Positions 34,542-43,791 of a stretch of DNA of 64,000 bases are shown piece after piece. The position numbers and the translations under genes were made by a program. Each line of letters starts with the position of its first letter. Within the stretch, counting starts at the first letter, position 1. Below the pieces are notes generated by a model. It had not been told where the DNA came from, ran no database searches, and worked only from the letters and a program-made list of their open reading frames with translations. The stretch is taken from assembly GCF_010093305.1 (NCBI RefSeq), contig NZ_PDWS01000011.1:1-64000 (forward strand), given 5' to 3'. Origin of the DNA: Pseudoxanthomonas sacheonensis. Its GTDB lineage: Bacteria > Pseudomonadota > Gammaproteobacteria > Xanthomonadales > Xanthomonadaceae.

Positions 34542-34693
34542 GACGGTAAACCTCCTGTGCCCGGATCGATGCGCGCTTGTGTCTGCGCGGGTATCCGTCG
34601 AGCCTATGCCTTCATCCAAGACATCTGGTTAGCGATTTGGAAGGCGCAGCCGCCGTTGCGGCGACTGCACCCCAGCCTTGCAGGCGACTGGAA

Positions 34694-37642
34694 TCAGAAA
34701 TTCCAGGTCACCACCAGGTTCATGTAGCGCGGCGATTGCCAGACCGTGCCCTGGCCGAAGTAAGGCATCCGCACACCTGGCTGGCGTTCATAGCGGGAAT
34801 GCACATTGACTACCGCCTGATTGTTGAACAGGTTGTACACGGAGAAGCGCGCCTTCAAGTCAATGCCTTCGACCGGGAGGGTCCAGGTCACGTTGACGCC
34901 CATGTCCCAGACCCAGGGCATGCGGCCAAACGCACCGCGTTCCGTATAGACCAGCTCCCGCGTACGCCAGTCGGAACAGTTGGCCACACACAACCAGCCC
35001 GAACCGCCGCCGCTGAATTCACCGGGGCCCATGCCGCGGTTGTCGTTGGGCCAGACCACGCCAAAGGCGGTGATGGGGCCACCGGAGCGCGCGGAGAGAG
35101 TGCTGCCGAAGCTCCACGTGTCGTTGAGCTTGTAGCCGCCACGCAGCTTGATCTGGTGGCGGAAGTCGTTGAACAGGACGCCGTAGCGTTCGTTGACGGC
35201 CGGGTGGTCGTAATACTGCACCAGGTTGGTGTCTGCGTAGCCCGTGTCCGAGCTCACCGGGCCTTCGATGTTGCCCTCGCTCTTGGACCAGAGGTAGCTG
35301 GCGTTGAAGAACCACTTGTCGTCCCATGCGCGGTCAAGCTGGAACTCCACCGCCTTGTAGGTGCGCTTGGGTTTCTTGTAACCCATCAGCGCGCCGCTGC
35401 CGCTCGCTATGTATCCCTCCTCGGAGGAGTCGAATTCAACCCAGTCATTCGTGCTCTCGCACCACAAGGTCGCCGTTTCACCAGGGTTGATGATTGGGAA
35501 GCTTGAATACCCGGGGCATCCCTGGAGACGGTTGATGCGCACGTCCTCCACAGCACGGTTCACCCTGCGGTAGGTGGCGTTGACGCCATACGACCATTCC
35601 TGGTTGATCGCCTGCTGGAAGCCCAGGATGAACTCGTCCTGGAATACCATTTTCAGATCGCGGCCAACTTCGGTACGGATATCATCGGGTGCGGGAACGT
35701 TGCCGTCGGTATTGACCGGGCCGATCTGCGATCCGAGGTTGGGAACAAGATAGGGCTCGCCCGTTACCGGATGGCTCATCTCGTCCCAGCCATTGAACAC
35801 ATAGTAGGTGTGCTCGTCCGTGGTCCCGCCACCGAAATAGTCGGCGAGCTTGTTGGTCAGAGGCAGGTAGTAGCGCCCCGCGTTGCCGAATATCTTGGTC
35901 GTACCGTCGCCCTTCATATCCCAGCTGAACCCGAGGCGCGGGGACATCATGTCGCTGAAGTCGGCTTTGGCGAAGCTCGCGCCCGACGCGAGCTTGTTGT
36001 GGAACTTGTCGAACCGCAGGCCAAGGTTCAGCAGCAGGTTGGGCGTGACACTCCAGTTGTCTTCCACATAGAACGCCTGCGCTTCGGTCGTGACCGGGGA
36101 GCCCGTGATGTAACGGCGCGCATCGATGATCTGAGTGACGCCGGCAGGGACAACGGTGCCGTTAAGCGACGCGCCGGGAACGACGGTTTGCAACTCATAG
36201 CTTCGGCCATCGCCCGGGTATATAACTGAACTATCGGAATCCATCACCTCCTGGTCCAGGCCGAAACGCAGCAAGTGGTCGCCTAGTGTCCACTCGAAAT
36301 CGAGGCGTGCTGCCTCGCGCTTGTCATAGCGGCTGCTGGCACTGGTATTGGTCGGGTGGCAACCTTCCGGCCCTCTGGGGCGGCCAGAGACTCTGATGAT
36401 GCTGCACTCACTGTCCAATGGACTTCCGCTGAGGGAACTGCGCTTGTTAACGCCATACATCGCCTTGGCCACGAAATTATCGGTGAAATGGCCCGTATAG
36501 GTGGCCGACCAGTTGTCGCCGCCCGAGCCAGAACTGCTGTCACCTTGCCAGTCGCCCCGCTCAGAGGTGTCCCAGGTGTAGCCGTAAGTGCTGGTGACGG
36601 AGTCGGATTTGTCAGAGAAGGCCAACAGTTCCAGCGAGTGATCGTCGTTGATGCGCCAATCGAGCTTGGCGCCCCAGAAATCATTGTTGCTTTTGGTGAT
36701 GAAGGCGTCGCTCGTGTCGATGTCTTTCGAGTCGTTGTCTCGATTCTCATACATGGCGAAGAAGAACAGCCTGTCCTTCACGATGGGACCGGATGCCCAT
36801 ACGTTGGTCTTGAACAACGGGCTGGTGTCGCGACTGGTGCGATCCCGCTCATCGAGGCTGCCATCGGAATGGAAGTGATCCTCTTTCGACGCCGCCCAGG
36901 CCGTTGGCTCCATCGTCACTTCCACGCCGCCATGGAATTCGTTGCCGCCGGATCGCGTGATGGCGTTGATGACGCCGCCGGTGCTGCGACCGAATTCCGC
37001 CGAATAGCCGCCGGTCTTGACCTGGAATTCTTCGTAGAAGGCGAATGGCACCGAAGAAAAACCCCGGCGCAGGTAAGGGTCGGTCACGTTCAGGCCGTTG
37101 ATGTAGACGGCGTTCTCCGCCACCGACGAACCGCCGAAGGTGAGACCGCCGAAGGTGGCGCCGGAATTGACGACACCCGGCGCCAACAGCGCAACGGACG
37201 TCAGGTTCTGGTCGACCGGTAGCCGGGCCAGTTCCTGACGGGTGATATTGGTCGCCGTTTCCGTGGAGCGCACATCGACGCGGTTCACGATGCGCGAGCC
37301 GATCACCTGAATCGTATCCAGGTCCACTGCGCCTCCACCGGTCAGATTCACGGTGGTGGTGCCACCCAGCGACACGCTGATGGAAATCGGCGCACCGCTA
37401 CCTGCGACCAGGGTGTAATCGCCCGGCGGCAATTGCGCCACCCGGTAAGTGCCTTCTTTGCCGACCGTCACCGTGCGGCTCAGGCCGGTGTCGGGATTGG
37501 TGATCGTGATCTGGTCGCCGGCATTCGCACGACCGGCCACTGCGCCGGTCACGCTTTGCGCCATCGCCAACGGCGCCATGGAAGCCAGACACGACCCCAA
37601 TGCGATACACAGAGCGGCCCTACGCAAAACTTTGCTGTTCAT
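34694..37642 (-). CDS. Oar-like TonB-dependent receptor
   Basis: The 982-residue outer-membrane protein has a signal peptide (LAMA-QSV), an N-terminal carboxypeptidase-regulatory-like beta-sandwich (about 29-100), a TonB-box-like DTIQVIGSR, a plug domain (about 125-240, EFQVKTGGYSAEFGRSTGG) and a 22-strand-type barrel ending in the terminal phenylalanine of VVTWNF. It lacks the long C-terminal repeats of siderophore receptors. Oar-like receptors take up proteins or peptides in xanthomonads. AGGAGA is 8 nt ahead of ATG 37642. It lies first in the minus-strand peptidase run, 152 bp before lysA, so muropeptides or their fragments are reasonable cargo. Confidence 0.9.
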   Translation of the reverse strand: MNSKVLRRAALCIALGSCLASMAPLAMAQSVTGAVAGRANAGDQITITNPDTGLSRTVTVGKEGTYRVAQLPPGDYTLVAGSGAPISISVSLGGTTTVNLTGGGAVDLDTIQVIGSRIVNRVDVRSTETATNITRQELARLPVDQNLTSVALLAPGVVNSGATFGGLTFGGSSVAENAVYINGLNVTDPYLRRGFSSVPFAFYEEFQVKTGGYSAEFGRSTGGVINAITRSGGNEFHGGVEVTMEPTAWAASKEDHFHSDGSLDERDRTSRDTSPLFKTNVWASGPIVKDRLFFFAMYENRDNDSKDIDTSDAFITKSNNDFWGAKLDWRINDDHSLELLAFSDKSDSVTSTYGYTWDTSERGDWQGDSSSGSGGDNWSATYTGHFTDNFVAKAMYGVNKRSSLSGSPLDSECSIIRVSGRPRGPEGCHPTNTSASSRYDKREAARLDFEWTLGDHLLRFGLDQEVMDSDSSVIYPGDGRSYELQTVVPGASLNGTVVPAGVTQIIDARRYITGSPVTTEAQAFYVEDNWSVTPNLLLNLGLRFDKFHNKLASGASFAKADFSDMMSPRLGFSWDMKGDGTTKIFGNAGRYYLPLTNKLADYFGGGTTDEHTYYVFNGWDEMSHPVTGEPYLVPNLGSQIGPVNTDGNVPAPDDIRTEVGRDLKMVFQDEFILGFQQAINQEWSYGVNATYRRVNRAVEDVRINRLQGCPGYSSFPIINPGETATLWCESTNDWVEFDSSEEGYIASGSGALMGYKKPKRTYKAVEFQLDRAWDDKWFFNASYLWSKSEGNIEGPVSSDTGYADTNLVQYYDHPAVNERYGVLFNDFRHQIKLRGGYKLNDTWSFGSTLSARSGGPITAFGVVWPNDNRGMGPGEFSGGGSGWLCVANCSDWRTRELVYTERGAFGRMPWVWDMGVNVTWTLPVEGIDLKARFSVYNLFNNQAVVNVHSRYERQPGVRMPYFGQGTVWQSPRYMNLVVTWNF

Positions 37643-37685
37643 CCCCGATCTCTCCTGCTGAGTTGGTTGGTGGGTTCCCGCCCCG

Positions 37686-39230
37686 CTATTCGGCGCTGCT
37701 CTTTAACGGCAGCATTTTCCATTCGAATCCGTAATCCCATTGATCGAAATAGAGATTGCCGCCTCTCCATTCCGCTTCCCCGCGCTGCAAGTCCACCGTC
37801 TCAGACCGGAAGTGCTGCTTGGCCGGAACCAGCTCGCGCGAATAATCGTCGTTGAACGCGATGCGATACGCGTCCTGCCCACCCAGATAAAAGCCCGCGA
37901 TCTGCGGGTCCGCGTCGTCCAGACGGCCGGTGGTGACGTCCATCGGTACCCAGCCGTAAGGCGCAAGGTAAAGCGCGCCCCAATCGTGCAGGTTGTCGTA
38001 GTCGCCGTCGGAATAAACCATGCCGGACTGCCAGCGCGCCGGGATCCCGTTGAGGCGCAGCAGCGTGATCAACAACAAGGTCTGCTGCCCGCAATCGGCG
38101 TGACCGGCATGCAGCGCGTAATCGCTGATGTTGGTGATGGTGGAATACTCGCGCGCGCCCGCCCAGGGAATCCTGTCCACGGCCGCATAAAGCTTCTGCG
38201 CGATGCGGTAAGGATTCTTCTCCTCGCCGACCACCTTGCGCGAAAACTCGCGGATCGCCGGGGTGAACACCACGTGCGGAGAGCGCTCGGCCACGAAGGG
38301 CGCCAGTTCCGCGGTAAGCGGCGCGGGAACCACCCGATCGGGATCGATGGCGTGGTACTGGCCGCGGATGGTCAGCTCATAGGTAATGGAGAACGCCGTC
38401 GGCGAACCCGCAACTGCCGGTTTCTCCAGATATACCGTACGCTGCAATGCGGACTCCGGAGCGATACGGTGCGCCACTGGCGAGCTTTCGATGAAACGGA
38501 TGTCTTCCTGCTGCCCCGGGATCGCGCGCGGATACGGAATCCAGGCGCGCACCGTTTCGCCGGCAGGTACGGCACCTGCATCGACGGTCAGCGACTGGGT
38601 GACGCGGATCCGCCGCGAACCGGCATTGGCGTCGATCTTGCCCAGCGCCGCATCCCGTACCTGTCGATGATGCGCGTTGGCCGATTCCATCGGCCCGTCG
38701 ATGAAAGGCGTCTGCACCTTTCTGCGTGCCCTCGCCTCCGCACTGACACGGAACAGATTGGAAGGCGCGCGGTTGAAGTACAACGTGCGGCCATCGATCA
38801 CCTGGTGTTCGATCAGCCCGGCGGCATCCCAGCGCGCGAATTCGTCGTCGCGCAGGTCCGGCACTTTTTCGCGCACGCGGGCTTTGGCGGCCTGTTCGTC
38901 CAGCGTGAAGTCCAGCAGGATCCTGCGCATGCGTTCGCGCTGGAATTCCAGAGCCGACCGGCTCCCGGAAGAAAGATTGTCCGCAGCAAGGCTTTTGGCG
39001 ATCGACGATTCGGCATCGGCGAACCGCCCCGCATCCACCAGCGTCACCACTTCCGCCAATTTGCCATCGGCGTCTTGCGAAAACGCCGGTCCGGCCAACA
39101 ACAAAGCGAACGCGAACGCCGCAGCGATGCCTCTGAAGCAGGATCGTTCGATCGATGCATTGAGGGACAACCGGGCCATTCGGGTCGCGACGCCTCTGCG
39201 GTATATGACGGCAAGATGACTGTCTAACAT
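37686..39230 (-). CDS. Secreted transglutaminase-like domain protein
   Basis: The 514-residue protein has a signal peptide (AGPAFS-QDA after a long N-region), a DUF3857-like N-terminal beta region and a transglutaminase-core domain (about 350-440). Its catalytic triad is seen as Cys in HADCGQQTLLL, His in NLHDWGALY and Asp in PMDVTTG. Such proteins are usually peptidases or amidases on cross-linked peptides in bacteria. ATG 39179 (MARLSL) is an alternative start. It precedes the TonB receptor by 43 bp on the same strand and shares a divergent promoter region with the NlpC/P60 gene. Confidence 0.85.
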   Translation of the reverse strand: MLDSHLAVIYRRGVATRMARLSLNASIERSCFRGIAAAFAFALLLAGPAFSQDADGKLAEVVTLVDAGRFADAESSIAKSLAADNLSSGSRSALEFQRERMRRILLDFTLDEQAAKARVREKVPDLRDDEFARWDAAGLIEHQVIDGRTLYFNRAPSNLFRVSAEARARRKVQTPFIDGPMESANAHHRQVRDAALGKIDANAGSRRIRVTQSLTVDAGAVPAGETVRAWIPYPRAIPGQQEDIRFIESSPVAHRIAPESALQRTVYLEKPAVAGSPTAFSITYELTIRGQYHAIDPDRVVPAPLTAELAPFVAERSPHVVFTPAIREFSRKVVGEEKNPYRIAQKLYAAVDRIPWAGAREYSTITNISDYALHAGHADCGQQTLLLITLLRLNGIPARWQSGMVYSDGDYDNLHDWGALYLAPYGWVPMDVTTGRLDDADPQIAGFYLGGQDAYRIAFNDDYSRELVPAKQHFRSETVDLQRGEAEWRGGNLYFDQWDYGFEWKMLPLKSSAE

Positions 39231-39255
39231 GCGGATTCCCGCACGTCAATAATTT

Positions 39256-39296
39256 ATTCTTCGAGAATGTGCTATAAGAATCAGGTATTCCGAATT
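39256..39296. promoter_or_regulatory. Cluster of ATTC/GAAT inverted repeats in the divergent promoter region
   Basis: ATTCTTCGAGAAT at 39256-39268, GAATCAGGTATTC at 39278-39290 and ATTCCGAAT next to it form three small palindromes in about 40 bp. They lie just upstream of the transglutaminase-like gene and about 200 bp from the NlpC/P60 gene. A nearby RpiR/MurR-type regulator is a candidate to bind them. TATAAG (39273) within the cluster could be a -10 element for the plus strand. Confidence 0.35.
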
Positions 39297-39495
39297 GCGC
39301 CGGGCATCGACCGGTACTGGCTTGGAAGGGGAATCAATGATCCGCGCGGCTCTGGCCCACTCTGGCGAACCTGCTGCCGCCCGTCGGTATTTCCGGCGCT
39401 GGGGCTTTCCATTTCAGGCTTCATCCACGACACCGCTTCCGGCACGCCGATGACGGCCGCTCTTCCCCATTTGGCTTCGGCCTGAAGGTGAAACC

Positions 39496-40896
39496 ATGCG
39501 AACCCTTCCCACGACCCTGCTCGCCGCGCTGCTGCTGTGCGGCGCTTCACAGGCACGCGAACTTCCCCCACCGGCTCCGGGAACCGTCCCGCCGCACGGC
39601 GTAATCGGCGTGACCGAAGCGCAGCTTTCGCCGGACTTCTGGATAGGCAGGCTCAAACAGCCGGACCGCGTGATCATGGATGCCCAGGCCATCGCCGCGC
39701 AGAACGAAAAGCTGTTCCGTCTGGACGCTTCCATGAACGATTTGTCCGCGTTGCCGGCAACGAGGCCCCGGCAGACGATCGTCGACTCGATCAACGAAAT
39801 GTCCGCCCTGCCCGACGGGCCTTTGTACGATGTGCAAGGCAATGCGGTATCCGCCGACACTCTGCAGCAACTGGCGCAATCGCTGGATCTGGATGCGGTT
39901 CCGGCTACGGTACCCACGCAATACGGGCTGGCGTTGAAGCGAACGGCGCTGCGCAGATTCCCGACCGAGCTGCGCGTCTTCAGCTCGCAGGGCGATACGG
40001 ATATCGACCGTTTCCAGGAAAGCGCGCTGTTCCCCGGAACGCCGGTGGCCATCGCCCACCGCAGCCGCGATGGAAAATGGCTGTGGGTGGAAAGCCCCAA
40101 CTACAAGGCATGGGCGCTGGCCGAGGACATCGCGGCCGGCACCAAGGCGGCAGTGTTCGGACACCTGGGTAAAGCCCCTTACCGCATCGTCGCCGGCGCC
40201 AAAGTCTCCACCGTATTCACCCGCGAACAACCTCAGCTTTCGGAGCTGCAGCTGGATATGGGCGTGCGGGTGCCATTGGCCGGCGCCGCCTCCGACGCGC
40301 TGATCAACGGCCAGCATTCCTACACTTCCTGGGTGGTCGAACTACCGATCCGCGACACGCAGGGAGCGCTGGCCTTCGCGCCTGCGCTGCTGCAGAAGAA
40401 CCAGGACACGGCCGCCGCTTATTTGCCGCTTACCCGCACCAACCTGATCCGGCAGGCGTTCAAGTTCCTGGGGGAACGCTACGGCTGGGGCCATTCCTAC
40501 AACGGTCGCGACTGCAGCGGGTTCGTCTCCGAGGTCTATCGCAGCATGGGCGTGGAGTTGCCGCGCAACACCAGCGACCAGAGCATCAGCCCGGCGCTGG
40601 ACCGCACCACCTTCGGCAAAGACGACGGGCCCGGCCCTCGCCGGGCGGCTGTCGACCGGTTGCAGGTCGGCGATCTGATCTACATCCCCGGGCACGTGAT
40701 GATGATGATCGGCCGCGTCGACGGCGCGCCCTACGTGATCCACGACACCAACGGCGGTTCCTTCCTGGATGCGGAGGGCAACATGCGCTCCATGCATCTC
40801 AACGCGGTCTCGGTCACTCCGCTGCTGCCGTTGCGGTTCAATCAAAGAACCACTTATGTAGACCGAATCACCAGCATCGTCCGCATTCGCCCCTGA
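39496..40896 (+). CDS. SH3-domain NlpC/P60 endopeptidase (YkfC-like)
   Basis: The 466-residue protein has a signal peptide (ASQA-REL), an N-terminal linker, SH3b domains (about 150-300, WLWVESPNYKAWAL) and a C-terminal NlpC/P60 domain. The catalytic Cys is at about 340 in GRDCSGFVSEVY, the His at about 400 in IPGHVMMMIG and the third polar residue at about 416 in VIHDTNGG. YkfC-type enzymes cleave L-Ala-D-Glu-diaminopimelate peptides after D-Glu, giving L-Ala-D-Glu. This is the direct substrate for the epimerase encoded next, 40 bp downstream. It is larger than Bacillus YkfC by an N-terminal extension. Confidence 0.9.
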   Translation: MRTLPTTLLAALLLCGASQARELPPPAPGTVPPHGVIGVTEAQLSPDFWIGRLKQPDRVIMDAQAIAAQNEKLFRLDASMNDLSALPATRPRQTIVDSINEMSALPDGPLYDVQGNAVSADTLQQLAQSLDLDAVPATVPTQYGLALKRTALRRFPTELRVFSSQGDTDIDRFQESALFPGTPVAIAHRSRDGKWLWVESPNYKAWALAEDIAAGTKAAVFGHLGKAPYRIVAGAKVSTVFTREQPQLSELQLDMGVRVPLAGAASDALINGQHSYTSWVVELPIRDTQGALAFAPALLQKNQDTAAAYLPLTRTNLIRQAFKFLGERYGWGHSYNGRDCSGFVSEVYRSMGVELPRNTSDQSISPALDRTTFGKDDGPGPRRAAVDRLQVGDLIYIPGHVMMMIGRVDGAPYVIHDTNGGSFLDAEGNMRSMHLNAVSVTPLLPLRFNQRTTYVDRITSIVRIRP

Positions 40897-40935
40897 GACA
40901 GCCCCTAAAATCGGCACAGAGCACAAGAACCGACC

Positions 40936-42030
40936 ATGAAAATAACTGACATCAAATTCGGCATGTTGCGGGTTCCCTTGAAAACGCCCTTCAAGACCGC
41001 CTTGCGCACGGTGGACCGTGTGGAGGACATCGTGATCATGGTGCATACCGACACCGGCCATATCGGTTACGGCGAGGCCCCGGCCACCGCGGTGATCACC
41101 GGGGACACCCACGGCTCCATCGTCGATGCGATCCGCCACTACATTTCCCCGCGCCTGATCGGCGAGGACATCGCCAACCTCAACCGCCTGACCCAGCTGG
41201 TCCAGAACTCGATGGAGAAGAACTCCAGCGCCAAGGCGGCGGTGGAGATAGCGATCTACGATCTGTTCGGCCAGCTCTACGGCGCGCCGCTGTACAAACT
41301 GCTGGGCGGCGGCGACCCGGTCATCACCACCGACATCACCATCAGCGTCGACTACATCGACAAGATGGTGGCCGATTCCATCGCCGCGGTGGACCGGGGC
41401 TTCGAATCGCTGAAGATCAAGGTCGGCAAGGACATCGGCGTGGACATCGAGCGGGTCAAGGCGATCTACGCGGCGGTGGAAGACCGCGCCCTGCTGCGGC
41501 TGGACGCCAACCAGGGCTGGACCGCCAAACAAGCCGTCTATGCCCTGCAGACGCTGGAGGACGCCGGGGTGCGGCTGGAACTGGTCGAACAACCAGTGAA
41601 GGCGCACGATCTGGAAGGCATGCGCTACGTGACCGAGCGCGTGCACACGCCGATCATGGCCGACGAAAGCGTGTTCGGCCCCATGGAAGTGGTGGAGCTC
41701 ATCCGCATGCGCGCGGCGGACATCATCAACATCAAGCTGATGAAGACCGGCGGCATCTCCAATGCCATCCGCATCGCCGACATCGCCGCCATGCACGGCA
41801 TCGAGTGCATGATCGGCTGCATGCTGGAAACCAGCATCAGCGTCGCCGCCGCGGTGCATGTGGCCGTGGCCAAGGCCGACATCATCACCAAGGTGGATCT
41901 GGACGGACCTTCGCTGTGCCTGTTCAACCCGGTGGAAGGCGGCGTCATCTTCAACGAGTCCGAGATCACGGTGACCGACGCGCCGGGCCTGGGCATCCGC
42001 GAGATCCGCGGCCTCGAGCCCATCGAGTAA
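40936..42030 (+). CDS. ykfB: L-Ala-D/L-Glu epimerase (enolase superfamily)
   Basis: The 364-residue protein is a complete muconate-lactonising-type enolase-superfamily enzyme. Visible active-site residues are K160 and K162 in LKIKVG, metal ligands D190, E218 and D243 in LDANQGW, VEQPV and MADES, and the second base K267 in NIKLMKTGG. The late DLDGP region provides the Asp residues that bind the substrate amino group in known dipeptide epimerases. It turns L-Ala-D-Glu into L-Ala-L-Glu, which ordinary peptidases can finish. It touches the regulator gene downstream (1 bp gap). Confidence 0.92.
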   Translation: MKITDIKFGMLRVPLKTPFKTALRTVDRVEDIVIMVHTDTGHIGYGEAPATAVITGDTHGSIVDAIRHYISPRLIGEDIANLNRLTQLVQNSMEKNSSAKAAVEIAIYDLFGQLYGAPLYKLLGGGDPVITTDITISVDYIDKMVADSIAAVDRGFESLKIKVGKDIGVDIERVKAIYAAVEDRALLRLDANQGWTAKQAVYALQTLEDAGVRLELVEQPVKAHDLEGMRYVTERVHTPIMADESVFGPMEVVELIRMRAADIINIKLMKTGGISNAIRIADIAAMHGIECMIGCMLETSISVAAAVHVAVAKADIITKVDLDGPSLCLFNPVEGGVIFNESEITVTDAPGLGIREIRGLEPIE

Positions 42031-42031
42031 C

Positions 42032-42886
42032 GTGGCCATGTCGCCCCTGGTGAAAATACGTTCCGAGCGCGATCAGATGTCGGCGATCGAACGCCGCATC
42101 GCCGACTTCATCCTGGAGAACGCGCAGTTGCTCCGCGACTATTCTTCCCAGCAACTGGCTACCGCCCTGCGTATCAGCCAATCCAGCGTGGTCAAGTTCA
42201 GCCAGAAACTTGGTTTCAAGGGTTACCCGGACCTCAAGTATTCGATCGGCGAAGCAGTCGCGCGCGCCGAAAGCGGCGACGACGCCGTGGTGGCGGCCGC
42301 GTCCACCCAGGACGCCAACGGCGCCAACGGCAGCCAGTTGTGGCGCCGCAAATCCGAAGCCGAGGAGGAAACGCGCCTGATCAACCCGCCCGAAGCGGTG
42401 CGCGCGGTCGCCGACGCGCTGGGCAATGCGGGCAAGGTCTTCATCATCGGCCTGGGCGAGGACGACATCCACGCGCGCGCTTTCGCCTGGAGGCTTTCGC
42501 TGCTGGGCATTCTCACTGTGCACAACTTCGACACCGCCCATATGATCGCCAGCGTCTCGGCGGCCAGCGCAGGCGATGCGCTGCTGGTGTTCTGCGAGGA
42601 CGGCAAGCAGACCACGCTTTCGCAGATCTGCCAACAGTTCCGCAAAGCCAAGGGCAAAGTGATCACGGTGACGCGGCATACCTCCAACGCCCTGCGCGCG
42701 CACGCCGACCTGGCGTTGCTGGTCTCCGCGCACGACGAACGCCCGCACATCGAGCCGCTGTTGTACCACTCGGCGTTGCAGCACCTGCTGGATGGCATCT
42801 ACGTCATGATTTGCGAGGGCAGCAAGAAGCGTTATGGAATACTGCAGGCGAATCTGGAGCGGATCCAGCCGATGCTGAAACCATGA
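42032..42886 (+). CDS. MurR/RpiR-family transcriptional regulator
   Basis: The 284-residue protein has the N-terminal HTH_6 domain (about 5-80, with SSQQLATALRISQSSVVKFSQKLGF) and a SIS sugar-isomerase-like domain (about 115-260: VFIIGLGEDDIHARAF, LLVFCEDGKQTTL). The DGKQ stretch replaces the usual Ser-rich phosphosugar loop, so its ligand may not be the classical MurNAc-6-phosphate. It starts at GTG 42032 or ATG 42038. It is inserted in the middle of the plus arm and is the obvious local regulator of the block. Its stop overlaps the next ATG (ATGA). Confidence 0.87.
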   Translation: MAMSPLVKIRSERDQMSAIERRIADFILENAQLLRDYSSQQLATALRISQSSVVKFSQKLGFKGYPDLKYSIGEAVARAESGDDAVVAAASTQDANGANGSQLWRRKSEAEEETRLINPPEAVRAVADALGNAGKVFIIGLGEDDIHARAFAWRLSLLGILTVHNFDTAHMIASVSAASAGDALLVFCEDGKQTTLSQICQQFRKAKGKVITVTRHTSNALRAHADLALLVSAHDERPHIEPLLYHSALQHLLDGIYVMICEGSKKRYGILQANLERIQPMLKP

Positions 42887-43791
42887 CTGAAGGAATGGCC
42901 TGCTTGAACGCGAACCCTTGCCCTGTCATCCCGAGCGTAGCGAGGGATCTGTTTTCACCTGCAGAACAGCAGATCCCTCGCTACGCTCGGAATGACATCC
43001 GGGTTGTTCGGCGGTTTCCTGGAGAACTGCTGATATCGATCGTCGCCCTTTCCGTGCTGGCGCTCGCCGGCTGCGCGCACCGCGCGCCGCCATCGGGCGA
43101 CATGGCGTGGAAAGAAGCCCGACAGGCCGTAGTCGTGGTCACCCCGGACTGGAACGCCGACCATGGCACGCTGCGGACCTACGAACGCGAGGACGGCGCT
43201 TGGCATGAGGTCGGCACGGCACAGTCGGTCACGGTGGGTCGCAACGGCTCTGCCTGGGGTTTGGGCCTGCATCCGGGCGGCCTGCCCGGTCCGACCAAGC
43301 AGGAAGGCGACGGGCGCAGTCCCGCCGGCGTGTTCGGCATCGGCGAGGCTTTCGGTTATGCGGAAAAGGCCAGCACTTCCCTGCCCTACGCCGCGATGCA
43401 AGCATCGCACTACTGCATGGATGTGAGCGGATCTCCGCTGTACAACCGCATCGTCGATGCGAATACGGTGGGCGCCGATGCGGTGGCCGGTTCGACCGAA
43501 CCCATGCGCCTGGATCTTCGTAAGCCTGGCGACCAGCGCTATCGGCTTGGATTCGTCATCGAACACAATCCGCAAGCCCGACCCAACGCAGGCAGCTGCA
43601 TCTTCGCGCATCTGTGGAAGCTGCCCGGCGAGGCCACGGCCGGATGCACGGCGATGGCGGACCCGACCATGGATCGCCTGCTCGCATGGTTGCGGCCGGA
43701 CCAGCACCCGGTCTTCGTGCTGATGCCGGACGCGCAGTACCGCAAGCTTCGCGCCGAATGGAAGCTGCCCCCACTGGACGACCAACCATGA
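42883..43791 (+). CDS. YkuD (L,D-transpeptidase-like) lipoprotein with unclear start
   Basis: The conserved part begins near 43030: a hydrophobic stretch and lipobox LALAGC, then a YkuD-like domain with SPAGVFGIGEAFGYAEKA, IEHNPQARPNAGSCIFAHL and the catalytic TAGCTAM, a variant of the usual SHGCxR signature. Such proteins act as L,D-transpeptidases or L,D-carboxypeptidases on tetrapeptides. No ATG, GTG or TTG lies between a 72-bp family A repeat and the lipobox, save a GTG too close to it. The frame is open back through the repeat to ATG 42883, which overlaps the regulator stop (ATGA). Either translation starts there and reads the repeat, giving a 302-residue product, or a CTG at about 43030 is used. 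Its stop overlaps the symporter start (ATGA). Confidence 0.75.
   Translation: MTEGMACLNANPCPVIPSVARDLFSPAEQQIPRYARNDIRVVRRFPGELLISIVALSVLALAGCAHRAPPSGDMAWKEARQAVVVVTPDWNADHGTLRTYEREDGAWHEVGTAQSVTVGRNGSAWGLGLHPGGLPGPTKQEGDGRSPAGVFGIGEAFGYAEKASTSLPYAAMQASHYCMDVSGSPLYNRIVDANTVGADAVAGSTEPMRLDLRKPGDQRYRLGFVIEHNPQARPNAGSCIFAHLWKLPGEATAGCTAMADPTMDRLLAWLRPDQHPVFVLMPDAQYRKLRAEWKLPPLDDQP
42925..42996. repeat. Palindromic repeat family A, copy 4, inside an open frame
   Basis: A 72-bp copy lying in the leader of the YkuD lipoprotein gene. It is open in that frame, reading PCPVIPSVARDL and further residues in line with the lipoprotein signal. Confidence 0.85.

Noticed and set aside
34542..34619. Longer N-terminus of the decarboxylase from ATG 34619
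   Set aside because: A perfect AGGAGG lies inside this stretch, 9 nt before TTG 34541, and the extra residues are unlike the family N-terminus.
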